A stretch of DNA of 64,000 nt from Homoserinimonas sedimenticola (lineage in GTDB: Bacteria; Actinomycetota; Actinomycetes; Actinomycetales; Microbacteriaceae). Within the stretch, counting starts at the first letter, position 1. Every line of letters starts with the position of its first letter. Location: the NCBI RefSeq assembly GCF_026094475.1, contig NZ_JAPELL010000001.1:393065-457064 (forward strand), given 5' to 3'. Both the position numbers and the translations under genes were made by a program. Shown here piece after piece: positions 25,621 to 35,921 of this stretch. The notes beneath the pieces are model-generated. The model was not told the origin of the DNA and searched no databases. It saw only the letters and a program-made list of their open reading frames with translations.

Positions 25621-26958
25621 TTAGAGCATCTCCAGGTTTCGGTTCAGCTCGTAGGGGGTGACCTGCGAGCGGTACTCGCGCCACTCCTGACGCTTGTTAC
25701 GCAGTACGAAATTGAAGACCTGCTCCCCGAGCGTCTCGGCAACGAGCTCCGAGTCCTCCATGAGGGACACGGCGTGGTCGAGGCTGGCAGGCAGGGAGCT
25801 GTAGCCCATGGCTCGGCGCTCCGAGTCCGTCATCTGCCAGACGTTGTCCTCGGCCTCGGGCTGGAGCTCGTACTCCCCCTCGATGCCCTTGAGACCCGCC
25901 GCGAGCAGAAGCGCAAAGGAAAGGTACGGGTTGGAGGCCGAGTCGATGCCTCGGTATTCCACACGGGCACTCTGTCCCTTGTTGGGCTTGTAGAGCGGCA
26001 CGCGGACGAGCGCCGATCGGTTGTTGTGCCCCCAGGTGATGAAGCTCGGCGCCTCGTCGCCTCCCCACAGTCGCTTGTAGGAATTGACGAACTGGTTCGT
26101 CACCGCAGTGATCTCGGGGGCGTGCGTGAGGAGCCCCGCGATGAACTGTCGGCCCGTCTTCGACAGCTGGTACTGACCGCCGGCTTCGTAGAAGGCGTTC
26201 GAGTCCCCCTCGAAGAGCGACATGTGGGTGTGCATTCCTGAGCCAGGGAACTCCGAGAAGGGCTTGGGCATGAACGTCGCGTAGACGCCCTGCTCGATCG
26301 CGACCTCCTTGATGACGGTGCGGAAGGTCATGATGTTGTCAGCCGTCGTGAGCGCGTCCGCGTAGCGAAGGTCGATCTCATTCTGCCCGGGCCCCGCCTC
26401 GTGGTGACTGAACTCGACCGAGATACCGAGGTCCTCGAGCATCCGCACGGAACGCCGACGGAAGTCGTGCGCAGTGCCGCCGGGTACGTTGTCGAAGTAG
26501 CCTGCCGAGTCAACCGGCTCGGGCCCCTCGACGCCGAACTTGGAGCTCTTGAGCAGGTAGAACTCGATCTCGGGATGCGTGTAGAAGGTGAATCCCGCAT
26601 CCGCGGCCTTGGCGAGCGTGCGCTTGAGCACGTTGCGCGGGTCGGCGATTGCTGGCTGCCCGTCGGGCGTCATGATGTCACAGAACATGCGCGCTGTCGG
26701 GTCGATCTCACCCCGCCAGGGCAGAATCTGGAATGTGGCGGGATCCGGGTGCGCGAGCACGTCTGCCTCATAGGAGCGGGTGAGCCCCTCGATAGCGGAG
26801 CCGTCGAAGCCCAGGCCCTCCGCAAAGGCCCCCTCCACCTCTGCCGGTGCGATGGCGACCGACTTGAGAGTGCCGACCACATCCGTGAACCACAGGCGGA
26901 TGAACTTGATACCGCGCTCCTCGATGGTACGAAGTACGAAGTCCCGCTGCTTGTCCAT
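25621..26958 (-). CDS. glnA2: Glutamine synthetase paralogue, GlnA2 type
   Basis: This 445-residue type I-alpha-like glutamine synthetase paralogue keeps all catalytic blocks: GFDGSAIEGL, HPEIEFYLL, HHEAGPGQNEIDLRY, KPFSEFPGSGMHTHMSL and NNRSALVRVP. The adenylylation loop reads AEDNVWQM instead of DLYELPP, so it should escape GlnE control. In actinobacteria such paralogues sit upstream of glnE as here, and some have been linked to polyamine or other gamma-glutamylation; which applies is unknown. The ATG at 26958 has an AGGGG stretch close upstream. It is divergent from nadE. Confidence 0.93.
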   Translation of the reverse strand: MDKQRDFVLRTIEERGIKFIRLWFTDVVGTLKSVAIAPAEVEGAFAEGLGFDGSAIEGLTRSYEADVLAHPDPATFQILPWRGEIDPTARMFCDIMTPDGQPAIADPRNVLKRTLAKAADAGFTFYTHPEIEFYLLKSSKFGVEGPEPVDSAGYFDNVPGGTAHDFRRRSVRMLEDLGISVEFSHHEAGPGQNEIDLRYADALTTADNIMTFRTVIKEVAIEQGVYATFMPKPFSEFPGSGMHTHMSLFEGDSNAFYEAGGQYQLSKTGRQFIAGLLTHAPEITAVTNQFVNSYKRLWGGDEAPSFITWGHNNRSALVRVPLYKPNKGQSARVEYRGIDSASNPYLSFALLLAAGLKGIEGEYELQPEAEDNVWQMTDSERRAMGYSSLPASLDHAVSLMEDSELVAETLGEQVFNFVLRNKRQEWREYRSQVTPYELNRNLEML

Positions 26959-27013
26959 GTGCCCCTCGTGGTCTCGACTGAATCGACCCCTGAGCAGGTC
27001 GATGATGCGCTAT

Positions 27014-27019
27014 TAGGCT
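27014..27019 (+). promoter_or_regulatory. -10 element for nadE (leaderless)
   Basis: TAGGCT is followed by seven nucleotides and the ATG at 27027. Confidence 0.55.
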
Positions 27020-27026
27020 ACTGGCT

Positions 27027-28763
27027 ATGGGACGACTTCGCTTGGCACTCGCGCAGACAAACCCCGTGCTGGGAGACCTACAGGGCAACAGCGACCAAGT
27101 GGTCGAGGCCGCTAGGCGGGCGAGGGCCAAGGGTGCCGAAGTGCTCGTGACCGGGGAGATGGTGCTCACGGGCTACCCGATCGAAGATCTCGCCTCCCGC
27201 CCCAGCTTCCTCGCCGCAGCGACGGATGCAGTGCGGATCCTGGCCAAGCGCCTCCAGGACGAGGGCCTCGGCGACCTCGTCGTGATCGTCGGGCACCCCG
27301 ACGGCCCCCATGAGCCGCGCCTTCTGGGCACCAGCAGCGCTCCCACGGCGATCGCCCGGAACGCCGCAAGCGTGCTTCACCACGGCCACATCAAGGCGAC
27401 CTACGCGAAGCACCACCTGCCCAACTACTCGGTCTTCGACGAATACCGCATCTTCATCCCGGGAGACGAGCTTCTCGTCGTGCGGCTGAACGGGATCGAC
27501 GTGGCCGTGGTCATCTGCGAGGACCTCTGGCGCGATGGGGGCCCTGTCGGGCGCGTGCTCGAAGCGGATGCCGGCATCCTCGTCGTGTTGAACGGTTCGC
27601 CCTTCGAACGAGACAAGGACGAGGTGCGGCTACCCCTCGTGACCCGGCGCGCGGTCGAGACCGACACCGTGGTCGCGTATGTCAACCTCGTGGGCGGGCA
27701 GGACGATCTCGTCTTCGACGGTGACAGCGTCGTGGTCGACGGCAGCGGCACGATCCTCGCTCGGGCTCCCCAGTTCGAGGAGCATCTGCTGGTACTCGAC
27801 GTCGACGCCGCCGACGCGACGGACACCCCCCTGCCTGCCAACGTGCACCGCATCGAACTCACCACGACGAGCACGGTGCAGACGCCCCTCGAGAAGGATG
27901 TCGCCGAACTCCCCGACGACCGTGAGCAGCTGTGGAATGCCCTCGTGCTGGGCCTTCGCGACTACGTGCGCAAGAACGGGTTCCGCAGCGTCGTGCTCGG
28001 CCTCTCGGGCGGCATCGACTCGGCGGTATGTGCCGCGCTCGCGGTTGACGCGCTCGGGCCTGACACCGTGCACGGCGTCTCGATGCCCAGCCAGTGGTCG
28101 TCCGAGCACTCGCGCTCAGACGCCGACGATCTGGCGGAGCGGACGGGCATCCACTTTCAGACTCAGGCGATCGCGGACCTCGTCGACCCCATCGAGAACC
28201 AGCTCGCGCTCGACGGCATCGCGGCGGAGAACCTCCAGGCGCGCATCCGGGCCGTCATTCTCATGGGCCTCTCAAACATGCACGGTCACCTCGTCCTGAC
28301 GACTGGAAACAAAACTGAGCTCGCGGTCGGTTACTCGACGATGTACGGCGACTCCGTGGGAGGCTTTGCCCCCATCAAGGACGTGCCGAAGCTTCTCGTC
28401 TGGGAGCTCGCGAAGTGGCGGAACGAGTTCGCCGCCGCGCGAGGCGAGAGTCCCCCGATCCCCGAGAACTCGATCCTCAAGCCTCCCTCCGCGGAGCTGA
28501 AGCCCGGCCAGGTGGACCAGGACTCGCTGCCGCCCTACGAGATCCTTGACGGCATCCTCGAGGCCTACGTGACTCAGAAGCTCGGCGCGGCCGATGTCGT
28601 TGCCCTCGGCTTCGATGCCGCGACCGTCGAAGAGGTCACGACGCTCGTCGACCGGGCAGAGTGGAAGCGCCGACAGGGTGCGATCGGGCCCAAGATCTCC
28701 GGCATGGCATTCGGACGTGATCGGCGTCTTCCGGTGACCTATCGGCCCAGTCGCGCCGAGTAA
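27027..28763 (+). CDS. nadE: Glutamine-dependent NAD+ synthetase
   Basis: This enzyme converts deamido-NAD to NAD with glutamine as nitrogen donor, the last step of NAD synthesis. The 578-residue protein is a fusion. The N-terminal nitrilase-like glutaminase has Glu in TGEMVLTGYP, Lys in YAKHHLPNYSVFDE and Cys in VAVVICEDLW. The C-terminal synthetase has the PP-loop SGGIDSAVCAALA at about 328-340 and the TTGNKTELAVGY block. All three glutaminase triad residues are present, in contrast to the GatD-like gene at 7.5 kb. The start is probably leaderless. Confidence 0.94.
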   Translation: MGRLRLALAQTNPVLGDLQGNSDQVVEAARRARAKGAEVLVTGEMVLTGYPIEDLASRPSFLAAATDAVRILAKRLQDEGLGDLVVIVGHPDGPHEPRLLGTSSAPTAIARNAASVLHHGHIKATYAKHHLPNYSVFDEYRIFIPGDELLVVRLNGIDVAVVICEDLWRDGGPVGRVLEADAGILVVLNGSPFERDKDEVRLPLVTRRAVETDTVVAYVNLVGGQDDLVFDGDSVVVDGSGTILARAPQFEEHLLVLDVDAADATDTPLPANVHRIELTTTSTVQTPLEKDVAELPDDREQLWNALVLGLRDYVRKNGFRSVVLGLSGGIDSAVCAALAVDALGPDTVHGVSMPSQWSSEHSRSDADDLAERTGIHFQTQAIADLVDPIENQLALDGIAAENLQARIRAVILMGLSNMHGHLVLTTGNKTELAVGYSTMYGDSVGGFAPIKDVPKLLVWELAKWRNEFAAARGESPPIPENSILKPPSAELKPGQVDQDSLPPYEILDGILEAYVTQKLGAADVVALGFDAATVEEVTTLVDRAEWKRRQGAIGPKISGMAFGRDRRLPVTYRPSRAE

Positions 28764-28789
28764 CCGGGGACGGCAGGCTCGGCACGGTC

Positions 28790-28795
28790 TAGAGT
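28790..28795 (+). promoter_or_regulatory. -10 element for panB (leaderless)
   Basis: TAGAGT is followed by six nucleotides and the ATG at 28802. Confidence 0.5.
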
Positions 28796-28801
28796 TGCAG
28801 C

Positions 28802-31022
<2,221 letters not shown>

Positions 31023-31031
31023 CGAAACGTC

Positions 31032-31205
31032 CTAGCGCTCGTCGCGGCCTTCTTCCTCGGCCCAGCGGCGAGAACGCTCCGCGATGATCTCGGGTGCGCG
31101 GAGGGCCTCTTCGCGTGAACTGAAAGGTCCGGCCCTGTCGATCGCGGGCGATTGCATGCCCTCCTCGACCTCACCGGTTCTCGTGTTGTACCACCACTCG
31201 GACAT
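31032..31205 (-). CDS. Small conserved actinobacterial protein ([13 protein letters not shown])
   Basis: The 57-residue protein starts [16 protein letters not shown] after Met-Ser-Glu and contains [13 protein letters not shown] and a charged C-terminal helix. Similar tiny proteins are widespread in actinobacteria and are sometimes labelled SPOR-like, because the tract 'GPF.treeA' resembles that fold. Its function is unknown. The ATG at 31205 has a GGAGGT site seven nucleotides upstream. It is divergent from map with overlapping control DNA: only 33 bp separate the two start codons. Confidence 0.75.
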   Translation of the reverse strand: MSEWWYNTRTGEVEEGMQSPAIDRAGPFSSREEALRAPEIIAERSRRWAEEEGRDER

Positions 31206-31225
31206 GACACCTCCGACTCTCGATC

Positions 31226-31231
31226 TAAGAT
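31226..31231 (+). promoter_or_regulatory. -10 element for map (leaderless)
   Basis: TAAGAT is followed by seven nucleotides and the ATG at 31239. It lies in the 33-bp gap from the divergent small gene. Confidence 0.5.
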
Positions 31232-31238
31232 CGATCCT

Positions 31239-32105
31239 ATGCCCAAGGACTCCCGCGGCCACCTGATTCCCGGCGCCATCTCTCCCATACGCCCCGTCCC
31301 CACCACGATCGAGCGCCCGGAATATGTGGGCAAGGCGGCGCCCGCCAAGCACACGGGTGGCGATGTCTACACGTCGGAGCAGATCGAACTCATCCGAGAA
31401 TCGGGGCGCATCGCAGCATCCGCGATCGATCGTGTCGGCGATGCCATCCGCCCCGGCGTCACGACCGAGGAGCTCGATCGGATCGGTCACGAGGCCGTCG
31501 TCGACGCGGGTGCCTACCCTTCATGCCTCGGCTATCGCGGCTTTCCCAAGGCCGTCTGCACCTCCGTCAATGAGGTGATCTGCCACGGCATCCCCGACGA
31601 CACCGTCCTCGCCGAGGGTGACATCGTGAACATCGACATCACGGCCTACAAGAACGGCTTCCACGGTGACACCAATCGCACGTTCATCGTCGGCGAGGCG
31701 CGCCCGGAGGTCGCCGACCTGGTGACGCGCACGGAGGAGGCTCTGCGGCGGGGAATCAAGGCCGTCGCTCCGGGGCGCCAGGTCAACATCATCGGGCGTG
31801 CCATCGAATCGTATGCGCGGCGCTTTGGCTATGGAGTCGTGCGTGACTTCACGGGCCACGGTGTGGGTGCCGCCTTCCATTCTGGGCTCATCATCCCGCA
31901 CTACGACTCCGCGCCCCAGTTCGACACCGTCATGGAGGTCGGGATGGTCTTCACGATCGAGCCCATGCTGACACTCGGCACACACGAGTGGGACATGTGG
32001 AGCGACGATTGGACGGTGACCACGAAGGACAAGAGCATCACGGCCCAGTTCGAGCACACCATCGTCGTGACGGAGCGCGGCGCAGAAGTGCTGACCCTCT
32101 CCTGA
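31239..32105 (+). CDS. map: Type I methionine aminopeptidase
   Basis: This enzyme removes the initiator methionine from nascent proteins. The 288-residue protein has a 40-residue N-terminal extension, as in other actinobacterial MetAP1 enzymes with an SH3-like proline segment ([14 protein letters not shown]). The five metal ligands are visible: Asp in [15 protein letters not shown], the second Asp in that same motif, His in GHGVGAAFH, Glu in FTIEPML and Glu in [10 protein letters not shown]. The ATG at 31239 is supported by the leaderless promoter; upstream starts would run into the divergent gene. ppgK follows 15 bp later. Confidence 0.95.
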   Translation: MPKDSRGHLIPGAISPIRPVPTTIERPEYVGKAAPAKHTGGDVYTSEQIELIRESGRIAASAIDRVGDAIRPGVTTEELDRIGHEAVVDAGAYPSCLGYRGFPKAVCTSVNEVICHGIPDDTVLAEGDIVNIDITAYKNGFHGDTNRTFIVGEARPEVADLVTRTEEALRRGIKAVAPGRQVNIIGRAIESYARRFGYGVVRDFTGHGVGAAFHSGLIIPHYDSAPQFDTVMEVGMVFTIEPMLTLGTHEWDMWSDDWTVTTKDKSITAQFEHTIVVTERGAEVLTLS

Positions 32106-32120
32106 TCGAAGGGAAGCGAC

Positions 32121-32885
32121 ATGAGCACGGCAGTAGGCATCGACATCGGTGGGACGGGCATCAAAGGCGCGCTCGTCGACCTTGATTCCGGGACGCTGAT
32201 CACCGACAGGCGCAAGATCTCGACGCCCGAGGGCGGCGAACCCGGCCCCATCATCGACGCGGTGGTGGAGATGATGTCGGGCTTCGAGGAGATCGACGAC
32301 GACACCCCGGTCGGCGTGTGCTTTCCCGCAGTAGTCCGGCACGGGCGCACGATGTCGGCTGCGAATGTGAGCGACGAATGGATCGGTGTCGAGGCGGAAA
32401 AGCGATTCGAAGATGCCCTGGGCCGCGACATCCACTTCGTCAATGACGCGGATGCTGCCGGTATCGCCGAGGCGCGCTATGGAGCCGCGCGAGGCACTGA
32501 CGGCCTGGTCATCATGACGACGCTGGGGACGGGAATCGGCACGGCACTGATCAACAACGGCATCCTCGTGCCGAACGCCGAACTGGGCCATCTCGAGATC
32601 GACGGCGTGGACTGGGAGACCGTGGCCTCAAACGGTGCCCGGGAGCGTGAGGAACTCGACTGGGAGACGTGGGCGGAGCGGCTCCAACGTTTCTACCGTC
32701 GGCTCGAAAGCCTCTTCAGTCCGGAACTCTTCGTCGTCGGAGGAGGAGTTTCGAAGAACCATGAGCAGTTCCTCCCCCTTCTCGACCTTGAGACACGGAT
32801 CGTGCCCGCCGAGCTCAAGAACAACGCGGGCCTGATGGGTGCGGCACGCCTCGCCCGGCCCGAAGAGACGCAGCGCCCCGCCTGA
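32121..32885 (+). CDS. ppgK: Polyphosphate glucokinase
   Basis: This ROK-family kinase phosphorylates glucose with polyphosphate (and often ATP) as donor. The 254-residue protein has the phosphate motif VGIDIGGTGIKGALVD at its start, NDADAAGIAEARYGAARG with the catalytic Asp, TLGTGIGTALINNG, and the ELGHLEIDG sugar-site block. Length and the GTGIGTA motif fit actinobacterial PpgK. A GAAGGGAAG site precedes the ATG. It probably shares the map transcript. It is convergent with the L,D-transpeptidase gene with a one-nucleotide gap. Confidence 0.92.
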   Translation: MSTAVGIDIGGTGIKGALVDLDSGTLITDRRKISTPEGGEPGPIIDAVVEMMSGFEEIDDDTPVGVCFPAVVRHGRTMSAANVSDEWIGVEAEKRFEDALGRDIHFVNDADAAGIAEARYGAARGTDGLVIMTTLGTGIGTALINNGILVPNAELGHLEIDGVDWETVASNGAREREELDWETWAERLQRFYRRLESLFSPELFVVGGGVSKNHEQFLPLLDLETRIVPAELKNNAGLMGAARLARPEETQRPA

Positions 32886-32886
32886 G

Positions 32887-33648
32887 CTACTCGCCGATGA
32901 TGATGGGGGTGCCCAGCGGAAGGATGCCCGCGAGTTCGGTGATGTCTGCGTTCGAGAGACGAATGCAGCCGTGACTCGCCGCTGTGCCAATACTGGCAGC
33001 GTCATCCGTTCCGTGCACGCCGATCTGCCCGGAACCTCCCCCGAAGTCGTTCAGGACTTCCGAATAGGCGCTCAGACCGTAGGCATACGGCCCATAACCG
33101 GCGTTAGTGGGCGCCATCAGCTCGGTAAGGAAAAAGGTGCCGAGAGGAGTGGGCGTACCTCCTGTGCCCGTCGCGACCTGAAACTGCCTCGCAAGCTTCC
33201 CCTCCTCGTACAGCTCCATCACGTTCCTGCCAACTGACACCTCAAGACGAAACGGCATCTCGAACACATTCACTGCCCGAGTCATGATCCACCCCGAGGC
33301 ACCGTTAGGTCTGGAAGGAACATAGACCTCAAGCCAATCGCCCTCGTGCCCCTTGACGAGGAAGTTCAGCGGTGCGCCGGACTCCTGAGGGTGAGAAAAG
33401 GTATGGGTGACCGCTCCGCCCGGCGAGGCGTGCACCGACACCGCTGGCACCACTGCCTCCGCCGCATAGTATTTGTCCGCCTCAAACGGGGCTGGCTCGG
33501 CCGAGGGCGACTCGGCCGCCCCGATCGGTGCGTCGGCCTCGGCGGAAACCTCGACTTCATGGTCCGAAGGCTCAGCGGCGCAGCCAGCCAAGGTCAGCGC
33601 GGTGGCGACGAGAACCGCGCAAGCGCCTCTGGAAAGGGAGCGGGGCAT
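32887..33648 (-). CDS. L,D-transpeptidase (YkuD) lipoprotein
   Basis: This 253-residue protein has a lipoprotein signal ending in the lipobox LTLAGC, so it should be anchored outside the membrane. An Ala/Glu/Pro-rich linker follows, then an SH3-like region with VSVHASPGG and SGWIMTRAVNVFE. The C-terminal YkuD domain shows GTGGTPTPLGTFFLTEL and the catalytic HGTDDAASIG...SHGCIRLSN with Cys-His-Arg. It should form 3-3 cross-links or attach proteins to peptidoglycan. That is of interest in an organism suspected of B-type wall, where residue 3 chemistry differs. The ATG at 33648 follows a GAGGAG site; an in-frame TTG upstream is less likely. Confidence 0.9.
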   Translation of the reverse strand: MPRSLSRGACAVLVATALTLAGCAAEPSDHEVEVSAEADAPIGAAESPSAEPAPFEADKYYAAEAVVPAVSVHASPGGAVTHTFSHPQESGAPLNFLVKGHEGDWLEVYVPSRPNGASGWIMTRAVNVFEMPFRLEVSVGRNVMELYEEGKLARQFQVATGTGGTPTPLGTFFLTELMAPTNAGYGPYAYGLSAYSEVLNDFGGGSGQIGVHGTDDAASIGTAASHGCIRLSNADITELAGILPLGTPIIIGE

Positions 33649-33682
33649 CAGGGATTCTCCTCTCAACGAGACCTCTGAGAGC

Positions 33683-33714
33683 GAGCGAGGGCCGACATCG
33701 GTCGACCCTCGCTC
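33683..33714 (-). terminator. Terminator of the alanine-rich protein gene
   Basis: A 9-bp stem (GAGCGAGGG/CCCTCGCTC) is extended by an inner CGAC/GTCG pair after a one-base mismatch. It lies between the stop at 33744 and the L,D-transpeptidase start. Confidence 0.6.
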
Positions 33715-33743
33715 CTCATGTGACCTGTACTCAGTAGCCAGCC

Positions 33744-35126
33744 CTAGCCGGTGTATGTCACCATTCCCGGGATCGCCTGCGGCACGCTCGCGCCGCCGGG
33801 CGTCACCGTGACAACGGTGGTCATACCGCAGGCCGCTACCGCAGCAGCGAACTGCTCTTCCAGGGCCGCGAGCTCCGCCTCGAGGTTGTTCGAGTCGGTC
33901 TCGGCAAAGGCCACGACAGCGAGGCGGGCCGCGTCGACCTCTGCCTCCGCGGCAAGAATCGCGTCCGCGTTGGAAACGAGGGCGAGCGTCTCCCGCGCGG
34001 CGACGACGCGTGTAGCCGCTGACACAAGGTCGGCTTCTGCCACAACGACGGCCTCCGCAGCGATAGCGGCTTCAGCTTCCGCAGCCTCCAGCTCAGCCTG
34101 CAGAGGGATGAGCGCCGCTTCAGCCGTGGCGAGCACGTCGGCCGCATCGACGACGAGGCTCTCGGCGGCATCCAACTCGAGCTCAGCGTTCATGACGGCC
34201 ACTTCCGCGCCAGCACGAGCAGCGACAGCGGCCTCCGCCGCGAGCTCCGCATCCGCGAGTGCAGCCTCGGCGTTGGCCAGTTCAACGTGCGCGGTCGCCT
34301 CGGCCTCCACCGCTGCTGCAAGCGTCTCCTGCGCGATCGCCAACAACGCGTCCGCGTCTGACTGTGCGATCACGGCGGCGTCCAGCTCGGCCTCTGCATC
34401 CTCGATCGCGTACGGGTCACCGGAGTCGATCGCGGCGGCGAGAGCCGCTTCAGCATCCGCGACATCTGCTGCGGCCGCGGCTGCAGAGGACTCGAGCGCG
34501 GGAATGGCGGCCTGTGCTGCGGCAAGGGCGGCCTCGGCGTCCACAACACCCTCCTCCGCGACCGACACCGCCACAGCGGCAACGGCGACCGCATCAGCCG
34601 TGGTCACGACGGCAGCCTCAGCGGCGGCCAGGTCTGCCTGAGCGGTGATGAGCGCATCAGCTGCTGCTGCCGCCTCCGCCTCGGCTGCAGCCAGCGCCTC
34701 TGCCGCTTCGACAACGTCAGCTTCGGCTTCAGTCAGCAGCGCAGCTACGGAGCCGACCTGCACATCGGCATCCGCTGCAATGGCGATGGCAGCGCCCAGC
34801 GCGGCCTCGGCGTCGGCCTCCACTTCGAGGGCCGCCTCCAGCGCGGCCTCCGCCTCGGCAACAGCAGCATCGCCGACTGCGGCGAGGAGGGCATCGAGGT
34901 ACTCCTGAGCCTCAAGCAGCTCCGTAAGAGCCGACTCCACCTGGACCGCCGTATCGGTGTCGATCGCCATCGAGGCCAGCGCGGCCCGGAAGTCCGATTC
35001 CGCTGCAAGGCACGCCGGGTCCCCGGGCGCGGCAGCCGCGGGCGCCGCGGCGACGAAGACTCCGCCGGAAACGAGTGCAGCCGATCCCGCCATTGCGAGC
35101 ACCTGCTTGCGCTTCTGATTGGGCAT
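33744..35126 (-). CDS. Secreted alanine-rich coiled-coil protein
   Basis: The 460-residue protein has a Sec signal peptide: a basic start MPNQKRKQ, a hydrophobic core LAMAGSAALVSGGVFVAA and a likely cut after AAAA near residue 33. The mature part is a continuous alanine/glutamate/aspartate/valine helix of about 380 residues, with the recurring pattern AEAALAAA and no proline, predicted as a long coiled coil or helical rod. Only two cysteines are seen, one at each end (DPACLAAE and AAACGMTTV), so the ends could be tied by a disulfide. The tail is a short Gly/Pro/Thr segment without LPXTG. No function is recognised; a structural surface or periplasmic-space role is plausible. ATG at 35126 follows GGAGAG. 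Confidence 0.75.
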   Translation of the reverse strand: MPNQKRKQVLAMAGSAALVSGGVFVAAAPAAAAPGDPACLAAESDFRAALASMAIDTDTAVQVESALTELLEAQEYLDALLAAVGDAAVAEAEAALEAALEVEADAEAALGAAIAIAADADVQVGSVAALLTEAEADVVEAAEALAAAEAEAAAAADALITAQADLAAAEAAVVTTADAVAVAAVAVSVAEEGVVDAEAALAAAQAAIPALESSAAAAAADVADAEAALAAAIDSGDPYAIEDAEAELDAAVIAQSDADALLAIAQETLAAAVEAEATAHVELANAEAALADAELAAEAAVAARAGAEVAVMNAELELDAAESLVVDAADVLATAEAALIPLQAELEAAEAEAAIAAEAVVVAEADLVSAATRVVAARETLALVSNADAILAAEAEVDAARLAVVAFAETDSNNLEAELAALEEQFAAAVAACGMTTVVTVTPGGASVPQAIPGMVTYTG

Positions 35127-35502
35127 GAACTCTCCATTCCATTCGAATCGCCTGTTCGACACCGACTCGTGCTCGGTCGAAGGGCGATGAGCATGTCGAA
35201 GCTCGGCTGACTGCCGGCTCCGTTCCCCCATCGCTCGTCAGGGTGCGCTGACTTTTGCCGCGCAGCAAGGGCGACCTCTGCCCTGAGCCCGGCCTGAGAA
35301 CGGACGCCTTGTTGAGGGTGCACACCGGTGGTAGCTTCACAAGGTTCGAGGCTCGGAGCGCTCGGTCGCCATTCTGACCCCTGTCGAGAAGAGGAGCCGT
35401 GCTAGCCGGTCATGCTGCCCCCTGAACGGGGGTCACCTGAGGCCGAAGCTGAGAAACGGCCCACAATGCAGAGGGGATTGCCAGCGCTTGCCCAGAAAGA
35501 CG
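35127..35502. other. Gene-free interval between the alanine-rich gene and rnpB
   Basis: These 376 bp hold no credible gene. Read on the minus strand they are the leader of the alanine-rich gene. The stretch about 35180-35260 can form GTCAG/CTGAC and GCGATG/CATCGC stems and contains GGGGGAAC. At 35419-35435 CCCCC-TGAAC-GGGGG may end rnpB transcription. No confident riboswitch could be assigned. Confidence 0.4.
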
Positions 35503-35892
35503 AATGGGTCGGCTGATACGCCGGGTTCTGTTCACACCCTGAGGTGCTGGACGGTCATCTATCTCGGGACTGCGTTGCCACAGCCCTCCAGCGGTCTACC
35601 CGGAAGCTGGGCGAGCAACCCGTGACGCTTCCTGTCTGACCTTGCTCCGGACGAGGTTTACCCAGCCGACCCGATCACTCGGGTCGCTGGTGGTCTCTTA
35701 CACCACCGTTTCACCCTTACCGCGGTCGCGCCCGAAGGCGTAGCACCGTGGCGGTCTGCTTTCTGTTGCACTTTCTCGCGGGTTACCCCGGGTGGGCGTT
35801 ACCCACCGTCCTGCTCTGTGGAGCCCGGACGTTCCTCGGCGCCAGCGCCTCCGAGAAGGCGCGGGCGACGCGACCGTCTTGCCGACCCATTC
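35503..35892 (-). ncRNA. rnpB: RNase P RNA (bacterial type A)
   Basis: This is the catalytic RNA that trims tRNA 5' ends. Read on the minus strand it contains the universal motif GAGGAACGTCCGGGCTCC near the 5' end and GGTAAGGGTGAAACGGTGG with GTGTAAGAGACCACC in the middle. The 3' end carries ACAGAACCCGGCGTATC. The termini form P1 as a perfect 12-bp helix, 35881-35892 with 35503-35514, which sets the ends within a few bases. Length of about 390 nt is normal. It lies directly downstream of the zinc-ribbon-like gene, a common actinobacterial arrangement. Confidence 0.95.
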
Positions 35893-35921
35893 GCTCCCGC
35901 AAGTCTACGGTGCGGAGACCC

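Noticed and set aside
33751..34641. Plus-strand Ser/Ala-rich open frame opposite the alanine-rich gene
   Set aside because: Complement of a repetitive Ala/Glu coding sequence; no start signal or signal peptide. The minus frame has a Shine-Dalgarno and signal peptide.
35415..35495. TPP-riboswitch-like words (CTGAGAAA, GATTGCCAGCG) on the plus strand
   Set aside because: The elements are not in the TPP order and no plus-strand gene follows; the region is simply the DNA beyond the rnpB 3' end.
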